Positions 48,152 to 60,856 of a stretch of 64,000 nucleotides of DNA are shown here, in pieces. The position numbers and the translations under genes are program-made. The first letter of the stretch is position 1. Each line of letters begins with the position of its first letter. Under the pieces are notes generated by a model. It made no database searches. It saw nothing but the letters and a program-made list of their open reading frames with translations, and was not told the DNA's origin. Source of the DNA: Pleurotus djamor (lineage: Eukaryota; Basidiomycota; Agaricomycetes; Agaricales; Pleurotaceae); contig JAPEVF010000117.1 in assembly GCA_029747585.1 (NCBI GenBank), positions 1 through 64,000 on the forward strand, given 5' to 3'.

Positions 48152-49693
48152 ATGGCCCAATCAATACTGGAATCTATCCTTTCTACTTTGCCCCAAGAAT
48201 TGTCGACCAGTGTTCGTGATCTTTGCGCCTCGGAACAGACCAAAGCCACTGTGGAGAACCTCTTACGGTTCACGTTGGGTGCAGAATGTGCGGCTTCTCC
48301 AGCACCCCTTGATTGGTTTGAAAGACAGGCCAGAGCGCGTATTATCTTAGAAGGTATCGTATCACCCTCGAGCAACAAGCGAGTTCGCGACGACGGAGCA
48401 TCCAATGATCGAGACAGTCCGGGCGCGGGCAAGCGTCCTAAGCTCCAGGCTGATGGTGTAGACGCGTCGGCGTCGTCTCCTGTACTTGATCTTGGTAAAC
48501 CCTTGTTCATCCTACACTCTGTCTCCACGACATCTCCCGTCCGCAAGAAGGTGGACCTTAAGATATTTACTGCTGCTATATCACTCGTAAATCTTACCAC
48601 AGGAACTGTGGAGGCCGAGATCCCGCTGAAACACCTGACTCGCGCGTTCTTGCTGCCAACGAGAGGGAAGACAAAGCCTCACTGGACTATTGTGCTACTC
48701 TCCGCAGACTCTCCTTCAACCACAAAGTCAGCCTCAAATGATCCTTCGAACCAACAAGTAATATTTGGTATCGACGCTAAATCCACTGCGCCTGTCTCTA
48801 CAACCACGTTTACCCCTGGAGAATCCAAAGAAACGCATTCCAAAGGAACGGAAACTCTGCCTATTCTCCGTCAATTCCTTTCCCATCTTCCCTTTCCCGT
48901 TCTCGAGCCTTCAGTACAGGTGTTCCGTAGCTCAGTTGGTGGCCCCGGCCCCAGTGGTAACGGCGTACCTGGTATCGAGGCCTACCGTGGTGCTAAAGCT
49001 GGGTCTCTCTGGTTCATGAAAGAAGGCATTCTCTGGGGAGAGAGTAAACCCTGCGAGTTTTGGTCCGTCGAAGACCTCATCAATAGAACTGAGGGCCTGC
49101 GCATCGTCGGAGGTACGGGAAAGACTTGCTCAGTGCTTCTAACCCGGCGACCACAACAAAAAGCCGATCAGGAAGGAGATGAACCTGCCGATACTGAAGG
49201 AGAGGAAACCCAGTTTGGCGTCATCGATGCGAAAGAGCAGGATCCAATGAACGATTGGATCAGGAATCATCGCCACCTCTTCGGTTCAGTCAATGGACAA
49301 GCACCTCCACCCGCTACCAAGTCTCAACAGAAACCCCTCCCGTCTGGAAATATCACCCTTGCCAATGCCCAATTCGATGACGATGAGGATTCCGATTCGT
49401 CCTTCAATGACGAGGAGTCGGATGACTCTGGTGGCTCAGGATCTGATTCAGGATCTGATGACGAAGAGGCTGAAGGCCATCCATCTGGTGCGCCGAGTGA
49501 CGCCGTGGGGGACGACGAAGAAGATGTCGCCATGGAGTCGGAAGAGGAACTCGACCCTGCAAAACATCCACTTCTCAGACAAGGTGCCTTGCCCAAAATG
49601 AGCCGCGCAGCCATGGACATGGCTGTAAAGATGGTCACCGATGATCTGATGGGGGAGCCTGAAGGAGAAGAAGACGAGCTAGATGATGATTAG
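48152..49693 (+). CDS. RTT106: Rtt106-like histone chaperone
   Basis: A single-exon frame of 513 residues. The N-terminal third is helical and basic (KRVRDD, GKRPKLQ). A PH-like region from about residue 125 reads SSPVRKKVDLKIF, EIPLKHLTRAFLLPT and KTKPHWTIVLLSAD, which resembles the tandem-PH core of Rtt106. Residues about 290-330 (KEGILWGESKPCEFWSVEDL) fit the second PH lobe. The last 110 residues are strongly acidic (DDDEDSDSSFNDEESDDSGG). Rtt106 deposits H3-H4 during replication-coupled chromatin assembly. The alternative is a related FACT/Pob3-type PH protein, but the length and acidic tail favour Rtt106. Confidence 0.7.
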   Translation: MAQSILESILSTLPQELSTSVRDLCASEQTKATVENLLRFTLGAECAASPAPLDWFERQARARIILEGIVSPSSNKRVRDDGASNDRDSPGAGKRPKLQADGVDASASSPVLDLGKPLFILHSVSTTSPVRKKVDLKIFTAAISLVNLTTGTVEAEIPLKHLTRAFLLPTRGKTKPHWTIVLLSADSPSTTKSASNDPSNQQVIFGIDAKSTAPVSTTTFTPGESKETHSKGTETLPILRQFLSHLPFPVLEPSVQVFRSSVGGPGPSGNGVPGIEAYRGAKAGSLWFMKEGILWGESKPCEFWSVEDLINRTEGLRIVGGTGKTCSVLLTRRPQQKADQEGDEPADTEGEETQFGVIDAKEQDPMNDWIRNHRHLFGSVNGQAPPPATKSQQKPLPSGNITLANAQFDDDEDSDSSFNDEESDDSGGSGSDSGSDDEEAEGHPSGAPSDAVGDDEEDVAMESEEELDPAKHPLLRQGALPKMSRAAMDMAVKMVTDDLMGEPEGEEDELDDD

Positions 49694-50062
49694 TTTGCCT
49701 AGGACTCGCTGCTCAACTACGCCTTTCACCGTCTATGTATGCTGTTTATTATACCTCACGCATTCACAATGTACTCTAGTATTAGTCTATCGTCTGACAC
49801 GGAGCCGAATTATCAGTATGGTGGCAAAGCCCTAGGTTGGGTGGTGACACCACCTCGGATGAACGAGGTATGTATCGAGAGGTGATGTTGACGCTGCCCA
49901 GGAGCATATCTTGGTGAAGGTATACCGTGGTATCGTGCCCCTATAGCACATACTTTATCTCTATGCCTCTATCTCTATCTCTAAGTCTATAGTCGTATCT
50001 ACGTCGACATTTTGTGATATGATAGGTATATAAGGAATATCTATGGGTGCATGGATCCAGGA
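49694..50062. other. Convergent 3' intergenic region
   Basis: This is the spacer between the histone-chaperone gene and the MFS gene ending at 50063. It contains pyrimidine-rich CTATCTCTATCTCTA stretches near 49960-49985. No gene. Confidence 0.6.
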
Positions 50063-52254
50063 TTACCTCCTGGTCTGGGAACGAACTTCACGGTCTTCAG
50101 CCGCTTCCCTCCATTTCGCGCCCTTCCAAATTACCAGTACAATCAAGGATTCAGTAATTATCATCACGAAGCACCATATCGTATACATCCACCCTGGGGT
50201 AGGCCTCTATCAGTACAGAATATGAGATGAGAGGCTGCGACGGCTTACCATCACCAACAGCGTCCTAAGGATGATATATTCAGTTAGGAGTTGCAAATGA
50301 GGAGGCAAAAAGGATCGGGTGTCTCACTTGTAGTGGTACCGCGATCTCCGTAACTACGAACGCAGAAAATCCGCGAAATGCGCTGTTACAAGCCATCGCG
50401 GTGGATGAACGGCCATTGTTAGCATCAACGATATAGGCTAACGTGCTAGCATAGACGTAGCTGATATTGGGTAGGAATAGCAAGAATGAGCCACAGAGAT
50501 GATTTCAATATATCTACGCACATGGAAAGAAAACCGTTGAGGAAGAGCATGATACACATCGCGGAGATGTGAACATGTTGCCGAGTGACCCAAGCATACC
50601 CAACGATAGATGGTGGAAGTAGGAGGAGGCCGGAGAACGTGCTCTTCAGACGCATCTAAGATGAGTCATGATGCATGATGAACAGTTCGGTACCAAGATG
50701 GGATACAACAAACTCACTTCTGGAGAACTTTGTCCTCCATTAGCGTCTTTGAGTTTTCTGAAGGTATAGTCCGAGTAACGACCACCAATGAGACTTCCAG
50801 CAAGGCTACCTATTCATAGATTGAAGGGATGACGTATGGAGCAAACGAAGAGCAAGGTGCACACCAATGCCAAAAGCTAAGAGGACCAAGCCTATTTTGA
50901 AGGCATCGTAGTGGTATTGGTTACCCAAGGTCCGGGACGTGGTGTACGTGATCAAGAACGAAAACGCGAAGAAAGACCCTGGTGAGCATCAAAAGGTCTG
51001 AGTACGCAAGAATTTAGGTGTAATTCAGGTGCACACCCACCAGAGGCGAGGAGGATGATCAAGTTGTTTATCCTGCGGAGCACAAGGGAGATGGGCCGGA
51101 TGGGGTTGATGTCCTTGAAAGTAAGCTTGATATCGGGGAGCTCAGTAGACACATCGGTGTTCCCAGTTTTCTCACCACCAGAGGTGAGGTCCTTTTCTAG
51201 TCCATTTTTGGATACGACGGCAATCTCAGTAACCGACGAAGTGTGACTGCTTATTGCCGTTTTACCACCGCCAGAAACGATTTTTGGATTGCCGTCGCTG
51301 GGCGTTTTGCTCGAGTCGTCGTGGTCCAATTCCCGGAGTTTAGCTCGCAAGATATTTTGATAGGTCAGACTGCGTTCTTTCCTCCAAGTATCCTTGAAGA
51401 AGATTAAGAAAGACAGCCAGCTTATGCCGCAGAAGATAGTCATGAACCAGAAACAAGCACGCCAGGAGAAGCCGACGGTTAGAGCGCCACCAAGGATAGG
51501 TCCCAGGGATGGACCAAGAAGCGGAGCCGTATAGTAGATGCCCATCTTGGTTCCCCGGATCGCAGGGGGGTAGAGGTCCGCTAATGTAGCTGCGCCAATT
51601 GATATGACAGAAGACGATCTATAAGGAAGGAATTACAAGTTAGGATGGCGCGAAGGACGCCACTGGGAAGGTAAGCTGCTCACCCAGCACCTTGCAGAAC
51701 GCGGAACCCAATCACCAGTCCGATGTTCGAAGCCAAGGCAGTTACAATGCACCCAACGGTAGCCAAACCGACTGAAACGAGATATACGAGCTATAGATGG
51801 ATTAGAATGGAGGTTTTGAATACCCTTAAGCAGACTCAATGGTCACCTTCCTTCCTTTGATTTCACTTATGGCACTCCATATCAAAGGTACAACGCCTTG
51901 TGAAAGAATAAACAGCGATAACGAAAGACTGATTTGAGAACTGGTCGCAGGAAGTTGTTCTTCCATCTGCTGGATTGCGGCTATGACAGTCCCATAGCTC
52001 GGGTCAGGAGGATGCAAGACACAAAAGAAAGAATCAGGCTTACGATTTTGAATGTTGGCGCCGAGGCCAGCGATCATTGCCGCGGATGAAATGATGAAAA
52101 GGACGACATTCTAATAAGAAAACAATTCAGGAAGTAAATCATGTCCGAGGAGTCAAACAGGCTGCGTCACAAGACTCGCCTTCCTTGTAGCCGACCAGGT
52201 ACGAGGATCATCTTCCACAGGAACGCGTTCAATGTCAACTCGCGGGGTCTGCAT
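50063..52254 (-). CDS. MFS drug:H+ antiporter-like transporter, copy 1
   Basis: Eleven exons (52180-52254, 52044-52110, 51847-51980, 51684-51790, 51041-51618, 50865-50978, 50718-50809, 50522-50655, 50328-50460, 50249-50264, 50063-50193) sum to 527 codons. The protein has the layout of the 12-helix DHA1 family: SAISEIKGRK (loop 2-3 motif A), GLVIGFRVLQGAG (motif B region), YYTAPLLGPSLGPILGG (motif C region), a long charged central loop, and RYSDYTFRKL (second-half motif A). The first intron has a GC donor (AAG|GCGAGT), while the paralogue has GT. DHA1 carriers export drugs or metabolites such as polyamines; the substrate is unknown. Confidence 0.9.
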
Positions 52255-52292
52255 CGTTCAACCTTGGTATGTCGCATCTGGAAAAGAGTCCA

Positions 52293-52300
52293 CTTTTATA
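52293..52300 (-). promoter_or_regulatory. TATA box of MFS copy 1
   Basis: On the minus strand TATAAAAG lies about 40 nt upstream of the ATG at 52254. The surrounding 'tgtataaaagtgg' and the sequence 5' of it ('caacatgaggatggg') are conserved in the promoter of the paralogue at 60857. Confidence 0.6.
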
Positions 52301-52804
52301 CACCCATCCTCATGTTGTGCAAGAAGCGAGAGCGTGAGTCGGCCGCCGGATGGCTCATGTTGCCGTCGGGTTTCTTCGGTCCGCGCTTCGTTCGCATTTA
52401 TCATAAGCTTCTCAAGGCGCTGAATGGCTTGAGACGATAGATAGAACTTCTAGGGAGTAGTACGTAGACGGCGGAGAGGATGAACGTGGATCACGGGGTC
52501 CAACACCACTCGATGAATAGTTAGAATACGCAAAACGCCTGCGCAACACCTTAAGAATCCACGCAGAATGAAAACCAGCGAGTAAACCAGAGACCAACAC
52601 CACAAGAAGAGATTTCTCCCGCTCGCACTTTGCATCACAACCGGACTGGGACCTACCGTTGAGTTGGGGTCGACCATAGGCACTGTGTTGATTGGAGCGC
52701 TGAGCAGCGCAATCAGACATCACAGAGAAGAAAAGTATCAATAGAATAACAACAACAACAACAAAAAGAAAATAGATGCCCTTGTGTTACAGGTAGCGAC
52801 ACGT
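52301..52804. other. Divergent/tandem spacer with a small open frame
   Basis: A minus-strand frame at 52412-52720 (102 residues, starting MSDCAAQRSNQHSAYGRP) has one hydrophobic stretch (LLVVLVSGLLAGFHSAWIL). A second overlapping frame is also open, so coding status is doubtful. An (AAC)n run lies near 52747-52764. Confidence 0.3.
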
Positions 52805-54471
52805 TCACCCAGGTAACTTCGAGATTCGAAGACCTTCCTGGAGCGCGACAGCCTATGAAGTCACAATGAACATCATCATCATCAGAGAAGACGACGCGAC
52901 AATATTAATTGTAGTGACGTACCTCTTCCACCCAGGGAAGTCTGAAAAACTCGCTCCTCTTCAACTCCTCCGCACGAACAGTGCCATATTCCGTGGCCCC
53001 AGCGCCCAAGATACTTTCTAGATCCCGCGACTGGGACTCCAGCCATGTTTGGATGAACTGCGCCGGGTCATTCGCGAATGATTCCAAGAATGTACGCTTG
53101 AGGTGAGAGTTGTGCAGGGACTGGGCATGTAGAGCGATCTAGGGGAAGGAAATAGGTTAGCCTCACACTAATGATGTGGTTGAGATGAACGGAAGAACCT
53201 CTTCATCAAGTTTAGCGAGATTCGCAGCACTCTCCTTGTTCGCTTGGAGAAGTACGGTCATTTTTCCTTTCATCAGGTGGTCCTCCATCTTCACTTCGAC
53301 ATCCCAAGCCGAAGGCCGCTCAGGTGGCGGTATCGTTGGGTTCAGAATGTAGTGTACTATCACTGGGTCCGGAGCGGTCAGGTAGCGATTCACTAGTTCA
53401 GGAAGCTTCTGGAATGGCAACGCGTCCGCTCCGAAAATCTGGTAAAAAGAGCATAAGTACGGCACGGCACCGCCGAGCAAGACACGCACTGGGCGAAGAG
53501 CATCATCCGCCCTAACCAATCGTCGATCCGTTTTATCCTGCAAGCCCTGCACCTTAATGTAGTTCCACAGCGCCTGTATCACACCAACTCTACTCTCTTC
53601 CTTGATACCAAGGAGGCTCCCTAGCTCGGGTGTGACTTTGAACTGTTCGGGAAAGTGTTCGAGGAATAAGATGATTCTGATTTTGGTCGGGACATCGCCT
53701 GTGCGTCGAATGGTAAAGCCATCCAAGATAGGATTTTGATGACCTGGAGCTCGAGGCCACTGAAGTAAGAGAGGGGAGTTCAAGGATGAGTGACGGGTAA
53801 TGGGGTATAGAAACGAAGGCCGCACTTCAACGATGTTCGAGTCTTGGTACATTGCGGGGTCTCTATCCATTTCAACGACCATCCGCTTGATTAGAGTCGA
53901 GAATTTTCGAACAGGTATTTTATCCCTGCTCCGCACATTGGGTGGCTAGAATCACGTCAATGAACATGTCGCACCATCGCTTTGATAGCAAGGACGCACC
54001 TCTAACAAGCGGCCGTCTATCCTGAGCATCCAAGCTGGAACACCTTCGCCAGTGTCAAAGTTGGGTGTCGTCGAGGTATCTCCACCATTCTGCCAGACTT
54101 GACCCGATGTAGAATGAGAAACAAACAATCGCAGCGTGCGCGTCGTCTACTGTCATTCAGACCAAGAACACTACACGCCACACCACTACTAACCGTCGGG
54201 TTTCTAGCCAAAGCGTCTTGTATCTCAGCTTTCTTCCTCATTATCGTCCAGTCAAGCTTTCTCTCCATCTCGAGTAGGTCCTGGTACATTCTTGAATCCT
54301 CCGCGAACGCAGGGCTTTGCAAAATGACATTTGGGATTGATTTGTCCGTGAGCTTGCGCTTTCTATGTAAATGTAAGGTCGCGTGAGGGCTATTCAGCTC
54401 AGCTACAGCTAGTCGACGAACTTGATTGATTTGGGGGCATCCTGGGTCGATGGAGGAGGAGGAGCAGACAT
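52805..54471 (-). CDS. SNF12: SWIB-domain chromatin-remodelling subunit (Snf12/Rsc6/BAF60 type)
   Basis: Eight exons (54422-54471, 54194-54362, 54000-54146, 53826-53945, 53490-53759, 53199-53438, 52923-53138, 52805-52852) sum to 420 codons. The N-terminus reads KRKLTDKSIPNVI, then MYQDLLEMERKLDWTIMRKK, as in Swp73/BAF60. The central SWIB domain reads RIILFLEHFPEQFKVTPELG, GIKEESRVGVIQALWNYIKV and QGLQDKTDRRLVRADDAL. C-terminal helices include FIQTWLESQSRDLESILG and the last exon AVALQEGLRISKLPG. These subunits bridge the ATPase core and transcription factors in SWI/SNF or RSC. Which complex it joins cannot be told from sequence alone. Confidence 0.9.
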
Positions 54472-55033
54472 GATTGGTGGGAGTCAAATGTCACGCCCAA
54501 TGTGTCACGCGAATGCGCCTTTAGCGTGACATCGCTCCTGACACCTTCAGGGGGAGTTCAACCGCTCAGGGTCGTATCCTATGCGTCGACCGGTTTCCTT
54601 CGAACGGAGACCGGGTCCCTCACTCGAAGTGAGTCGAGGGGGATGGCGCGCTCTAAAAAGTGGAGAGCTCACAGCTACTTAAAAGGAAGAACAGAAGAAT
54701 GCCCAAACATTCCCTAAGAACCAGGGTATAGAACCCAAGTTCCGACTGATTCAATATTCCCTACCTTCACATTCGATAAATTTAAGGTCTCTCCCATCCT
54801 AGCGCGTTATGGACCTACCGATAATTTCGCTTCTTCTACGTGGAAGTTTTCGACCCGCCCAACTGCATGGCTGCCAATTCATCGACATCTCGCGAACAAA
54901 TGATTCGATGACTGTGAAAGTTCCTGACCCTTGGATTGTGAGGCCTTATTTAGAGTGGGGTCATTGAAATAAATCATTGTCTGCTATAAGTACAAGAACG
55001 ATTTGGTGTTATATTCGATGTCAATTCCATATT
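54472..55033. other. Intergenic region, no gene seen
   Basis: This is the spacer upstream of the SWIB-domain gene and downstream of the CsbD-like gene. It contains an imperfect palindrome around 54612-54640 ('gggtccctcactcgaagtga'). No coding evidence. Confidence 0.5.
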
Positions 55034-55687
55034 TTAGTCGTGAGGTGCCCTAGCGAGACCCTCAGCGGCAGCTTTTCCTCCTGCCTCACGAAGTTCTCCT
55101 TTCTCATGCAATGCGGGGTTGTTCGATGCTTTCCCTATGACCTTCGCGAACCGAATTAGATCGTAAATATCGCAATTGGTATATCTGGGCTAACCTTCTG
55201 GGTCTTGCCGACAAGTTTGTCGCCGAAGCCAGCGTGGCCTTCAGGCAAACCAGCTTGCCCATCGATGGACACACCGCCTACTATGGGATAAGATCTAGGT
55301 TTCCAAGCCAAATGATGAGCACCGACCTTCGGGGGCAGGTTGCACATTTATGGGACGATCCCTAGTGAAAGCCGTATTACCTTGGCCACTAAGAGAGTCG
55401 TCGGCAGAGGGGATAAAGGTCCCTGGCTGACGAAAGTTATCGCGCTGATGCCAGTCGGCGCCCTGATGGTGACCATGAGCAGACGACATGCTTTCGACAT
55501 TGTCGGCGCTGTAGTCGATAGGGTCCCGAGCGCCCCTTGCGCCTGGAAGTGGTTCTTTAGAGTCATGGTGAACGTGGCGGGTAGGGGGTTGGTCGGTGGT
55601 GAAGCCAGCGCCTTGGGTGCTGGAGAAATTATTGTCGTTGGAAGTCGACGATGAAAAGTCGGTGTTGTTCAATCTAGTTCCGGACAT
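55034..55687 (-). CDS. Small hydrophilic CsbD-like stress protein
   Basis: Three exons (55327-55687, 55195-55280, 55034-55141) sum to 185 codons. The N-terminal 120 residues are Ser/Asn/Gly/His-rich and disordered (MSGTRLNNTDFSSSTSNDNN). The conserved C-terminal part reads AGFGDKLVGKTQKVIGKAS, NPALHEKGELREAGG and AEGLARAPHD. This pattern is common in small basidiomycete proteins with a CsbD-like fold and is often associated with stress or desiccation; that role is inferred from the family. A TATATA sequence lies about 65-70 nt upstream of the ATG (near 55753). Confidence 0.8.
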
Positions 55688-56657
55688 GATTGCGATTTGT
55701 GTTGAGTGAGTTGGTTCGATTTGATAGAGATTCACTTGAGTGGCGACATCCTATATATGTGTTTCTGGAGGTGACGTCAATTGGGGTTGGAGAGGAGACT
55801 CGAGGGCGGCAAGCAACACGCAGCATCATAGCTGGAGTGAACCACGAAAGGGCCAACAGTCAGTGATGTCATTCTAGTTGGCGCTTTACTTCCCGGTTCA
55901 CAGGCGCCAGTGGGATATCATTTTTCTTGGAATTTCTATCATGGCATTGGTGAGAAAGGGTGATCATGGTATCAGGTTGTTCACGTTCACCTTTACTCCA
56001 TGGAGGATCGTTCCGAGTTGATCTATATCACTGGCGGAAATAGAATCCTTTTGCGCAGTCATTTTGGCCCTTTCGTTGGGTAAGCTAGAGCGTAGGTACT
56101 AGAGTAAGTATTGCACAAGCTTCGAGCGGCGGGGTGGGTTCAGCTAGGAGTTAGAGTTAACGCGGCACCGGCTCACCATGTCACCGTTGACGTAGAGGCT
56201 GGTTCAAGCCTATCTCACAATATCATCCTCTCATCGAACCAACTTGACCATCTGTTCGCAGGCCCTTCTGGAATTTGATGAAATACAAAAATGGGTAAAA
56301 AGGCTGCGCCTTCGATGATGCAAGCATCGCGTAGAGAAGAACGGCTTGGTGGGTTCTCACCTTATTCCAACGGCGACTCCAAGGTCATTTTGTCAGCGAA
56401 AACAGAGGATTCCGAACAGTGAAATGCACCACATAAGTGATACCAGCGTTTGCATCGAATTTGAGGATGGCTGGTGTTTCAGGGTGAGCTCGGGGATTAG
56501 CTACAATTGACCCTGCCACAACTGCATACACGAGGAGCGTCTGAAAATAGTCTAAAGTTATAACCCAACAATGATGCACACCTGTGTTCTCTTTCATTCC
56601 AGCTTTCTTACAACTCCGAGGGACTCTTGAGCCCATTCCTACCCCAGCGGCCAGGCC
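55688..56657. other. Divergent intergenic region between CsbD-like and TRK genes
   Basis: About 970 nt without supported coding sequence. A minus-strand frame at 56385-56789 overlaps the TRK start and shows no domain. It probably contains both promoters. Confidence 0.5.
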
Positions 56658-59600
56658 ATGGAAAACAACGCACTCGGCCTTGAACCACAGGAATCGCACG
56701 TATCCGAGAAAGTGGACCCGACCAACACGACTCGACGACAACGACTGTGGCATACCATCAAGAAAGAGAGCACCTTCTTCCGGATTCATTTGCTTGCATT
56801 CACCTTCGTTCCCCTCATCTTTTCCGGCATTTTCTACTCATTCAATGGGCGGTTTCGCGTCAACTATCTGGACTCGTTGTTTCTTTGTTACTCGTCAATG
56901 ACAGTGACGGGCTTGTCGACAGTCAATCTGTCAACGACGACAGTGATGCAGCAGGTCATTTTATACTTTTTGATGATGATTGTGAGTTTCCTTCCGAGCT
57001 CGTGGTGGTCGGGCGTTGAGAATGGCTTTGAAAGGGAGATATCACAATGGTGTCGTGGGTGATGGTTCTAGTCCGCAAGTGAGTAGTATCGTGGCTTTCT
57101 TCGTGGCCAATCCTATTCACAACGAGGAAAAAGAAACTACTTCCGCACACGATGCGAGTATGTTCTCAAATATCGTCCTGCACCATTTAAACGGCGCGGC
57201 GCCCTCCTGGCTATGAAACGCACGCGAACAATGCTGTTGAACTCGATCTCGTCACCGATCCACGCTTTGCAATTGGGTCAAAATACCGGTCCTGGCCAGA
57301 TTGATACGGAAAAAGGCATGACAGACTCGCCGGCTGCCATGTCCCCTACCAGTCTACCAAACATTGGCGACGTGGGAGTCCCACCGAGTCCAGGAGTTAT
57401 GGTTATCCGACCAACACCGCGCTCAACACCACGCCCAACACTTTCCAGGCTAGATAACGGATCCCACACCTCGGACTTGGAGATATTCGGATTCGGGGAT
57501 AATGGACGTCGCAGGGAAAGCGAGGATGCACAGGACGGCGGTATCCTGAATCGGGAGGACGCGAAGACCTTCACAAGTTCACCCAAAGCGGCAAGTGTCG
57601 CATTGGCTTCACCTGTCGAGGATCCCTTTCCGCGAACAGTATCATTTACTTCGAGTGCTCGTCCACACCCGCAACGAGGTGAGTAACCACGAACTACCCA
57701 ATAAACACCAACTCAGTTCCGGACAGCTGGAACTCGATACCGGCCCCGTCGAGGGGTGACAATGTTAACTCACCATCAAAGAGCTATGGCGCCCCTCGAT
57801 GCACAAGGTGAATCACAACATGGTGACAAAGCCAAGTATCAGCATTACGGTGGATTTCCTGGTCCAATCAACGTCGCGCAGAAGGCTCTTCAGTACATCT
57901 CTCCAAGGACTTATGCCACGCTTGAACGCAAGTTCACCTTATCCTCAACCCAAACCATCACTGGTACAAGTCATATGGGAGACACGGTCCTCAGTCCTAC
58001 ATCTTTAGGCCCAAATTCTCCCAGTCATACTGGACATCCATTTCGTGATAGTCGCTCTAATGTGAGCGAGGACGGCAATGTCGTGGATCGGTTCATATCA
58101 GATATATCAGATATGAATGCGAAGGTTGTTTCGTGGCTTTCATTTCCTTTGATTGTCGGAAGGAACTCCGATATCCACGCAGAGACATTGACGGATGAGC
58201 AGATTGAGGAAGTGGGTGGTGCAGAGTACCGAGCATTGAGATTACTGAGCTATCTCGTCCCTTCCGTGAGTCCAGTTCCATTCATTCGCTGGTTCGTCGA
58301 CACTGATATCGCCTATGCTCTGGGTTCTACAGTATTTCATTCTCACTCAGGTGTTCGCGTACATCTTATTCGCACCGTGGCTGTCTGTTACCCATACATA
58401 CGACGGAGTGTTTGAAGCTCAGCCCAGGATCGTCCAGAAACCATGGTCGGTACTCTCGAGATACCTTTCCCTAGATTCAAATCTCACTTTTGTGCTAGGT
58501 TTGCCTTGTTTCAAGTGATGGGCGCGTACACCGGAGGTGGATTGTCGTTGGTCGATATGTAAGACGCATTGACGTCTTTGAAATCTCCATGCACATTGTT
58601 AACGTTGTTTTTCCTAGGGGGATGGTGCCCTTTCAGTCAGCGTATCTGATGATTAGTGCGTTTTTGACTCACCATTCCCTTCTCAGTATTAAAGCCTTAG
58701 GGTGATATCGCGCAGTCGCAATGATGTTCGTCATCCTGGCCGGAAACCATGCTCTCGTGCGTCTAAAACTCTACATATCGATCATATCACCGTCCATCCC
58801 AAATTAACCTCAAAGCTGTCTTTATAGCCGATCTTGTGCGTCAATCTTTTGTGCTTCTCTGTCATTCCCGATCTCAATTGGTGGAATGCTCAAACAGTCT
58901 TCGCTTTGTCATGTGAGCAACATCCTCATTGCATCAATCTCCATTGTGTTCATCCAGTTTCTCCCCGCAAGATGGATTGGATACAAAATTACGAACGTCA
59001 AGTCAGATACACACAAGGCTTTGGAATTCTTGATAGACCATCCTCGCAGGTTCGTTCAACCTTCATGAACAACAAATTACTTAGGTTGGCTCACCCCTGC
59101 GACAGATGTTTCATATACCTGTAAGTTGCGTGGCAGAGGGTAGAGACGCCCTAACCAAGATCCTTGCGATCAGATTTCCAAGTCATCAAACATGGTTTCT
59201 CCTTATATGTCTTGTCCTCTTCAGGTATGTGCGATTCGCGTTGCTGTCCCCATGCTTTCCTTAATCCTCCTGGCTTGATGTAACCAGCGCTGTTGAGTGG
59301 GCAGCTTTCGAAGTTTTGAGTAAGCTTCCCGAAGTCCATCCGAGACAAGGGTTGGTGACTCACGCTGCCTCTAGACCTTGGACTTCCTGCCTTTGAAGCA
59401 GTTGGCGGAGGACCCCGTGTCATCGCTGGGTTGTTTCAAGGTCTTGCGGCCCGCGCCTCCGGATTTTCTATTGTTCCCCTCGCAAACTTTGCCCCTGCGA
59501 TCCAGTATGTTGCTTCATCCTTCAAGAGCTCATGAAGCTTACCCATTCCGTAGATTCCTTTACGCCGTGATGATGTACATCGCTGTAAGTCCACTCAAAG

Positions 59601-60497
59601 TCGTCTAATTTGTGATGTTGCTGAATGTGACCTCAGGTTTACCCAGTATGTGCTTCGCCATCGTACCTAATTTCTCCTGAGACCAGTTCTAGGTTGCAAT
59701 GAGTATCCGTTCTACCAATGTGTATGAAGAAAGGTCTCTCGGTGTCTTTGAAGCCCCTGTGGACGACGAAGATGAAGAACCCACGAACTTGGAAGCTCTT
59801 CCTCCTCGCGAACGGGTTGGAAAGTACCTCGATTGGCATCTTCGCAGACAAGTGTCTAACGGTTTGTCTTCCTTTCAGAACTCCGACACCAAGTATCCGC
59901 TTATACAAGCTAATTTTACGTCAACAGATATATGGTGGTTAGTTTGGGCGGTGTTCTTCATCGCCATTATCGAGAGAGGTCAGATTATGGATGAAGACAA
60001 GAAATGGTTTGACCTCTTTCGGGTTCTCTTCGAACTCGTGTCAGCCTTTGGTGGTATCGGCTTGACCCTCGGCGTTCCATATGTCAGTCCGCATGGTTTC
60101 ATACTTTTCCGTCATAGCTTACGCTTCCGCAACCAAGGATAACTTCTCATTCTGTGGTGCCATGAAACCATTGTCGAAGCTTATCATCATTGTCATTATG
60201 TGCGTGTTTCATTTCCTGACGTTGCTTCCCGAAGACCTAATGAAATCTCTCATGGAGCTTAGGGTTCGCGGCAGACATCGTGGCTTGCCTCTTGCCGTTG
60301 ACCGTGCAATCATGTTGCCGACTGAGTTGAATAGACAGAAGGAGAAGGCAGCCGCAGCCGCAACTGCAACCGTGACCGCCAATGCAAACGCAAACGCGAC
60401 TTCCTCCGGCCCAAACGTTTCTGCACCTGATGGTCCAGATCCCTCCGGTGCTCCTAACATCGGACATACACCTATCATACCCATCGCTCCCGTATAA
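56658..60497 (+). CDS. TRK1: TRK-family potassium transporter
   Basis: A multi-exon gene (at least twelve exons) with all four pore-loop regions recognisable. P1 is SSMTVTGLSTVNLS (about 56895). P2 is MGAYTGGGLSLVD joined to MGMVPFQSAYLMI (58518-58660). P3 is FQGLAARASGFSIVPLANFA (59438-59495). P4 is VSAFGGIGLTLGVPY joined to NFSFCGAMKPLSKLIII (60040-60200). After P4 comes RGRHRGLPLAVDRAIMLP, a fungal Trk hallmark. A long hydrophilic loop (57200-58200, Ser/Pro-rich) separates the first two repeats. The start at 56658 and the TAA at 60495-60497 fit. The protein imports K+ across the plasma membrane. Exact exon borders in the middle were not all resolved. Confidence 0.9.
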
Positions 60498-60856
60498 GCG
60501 TTCATCTAGTTTTGGTAGCTATCGTTCACTTCATTGATCAATCATTCGCATCGCTTTCATATCTATTTTTTAGACTTCGGTGCTTAGTCGTACGTACTCT
60601 ATATATTGTCGCCTCGTTGCTATTGACGCATATCACTTCTCACATGCATGTTTTCTGCTATCTATCCCATAACATGACTTTTAAACTCATGCTCGTCTTG
60701 AAAGATCTTCTCCAATGGTGTGTTTCAGTCCAGTTGTGATATGATGTAGGAGTGGCCGTGCCCTTGCCCTCCGTTACAAGTGCGGCGTCCAAGTTTACTT
60801 GCTGTTTCTCCGAAGGCCGGCTTCCACTTTTGCTTTGCGCAATATGAGGTTGGTTG
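60498..60856. other. Intergenic region upstream of MFS copy 2
   Basis: TRK 3' flank followed by the MFS copy 2 promoter region; no gene seen. Confidence 0.5.

Noticed and set aside
49324..49638. Serine-rich minus-strand frame at the end of the histone-chaperone gene
   Set aside because: It is the antisense of the acidic Asp/Glu tail and is expected from that composition.
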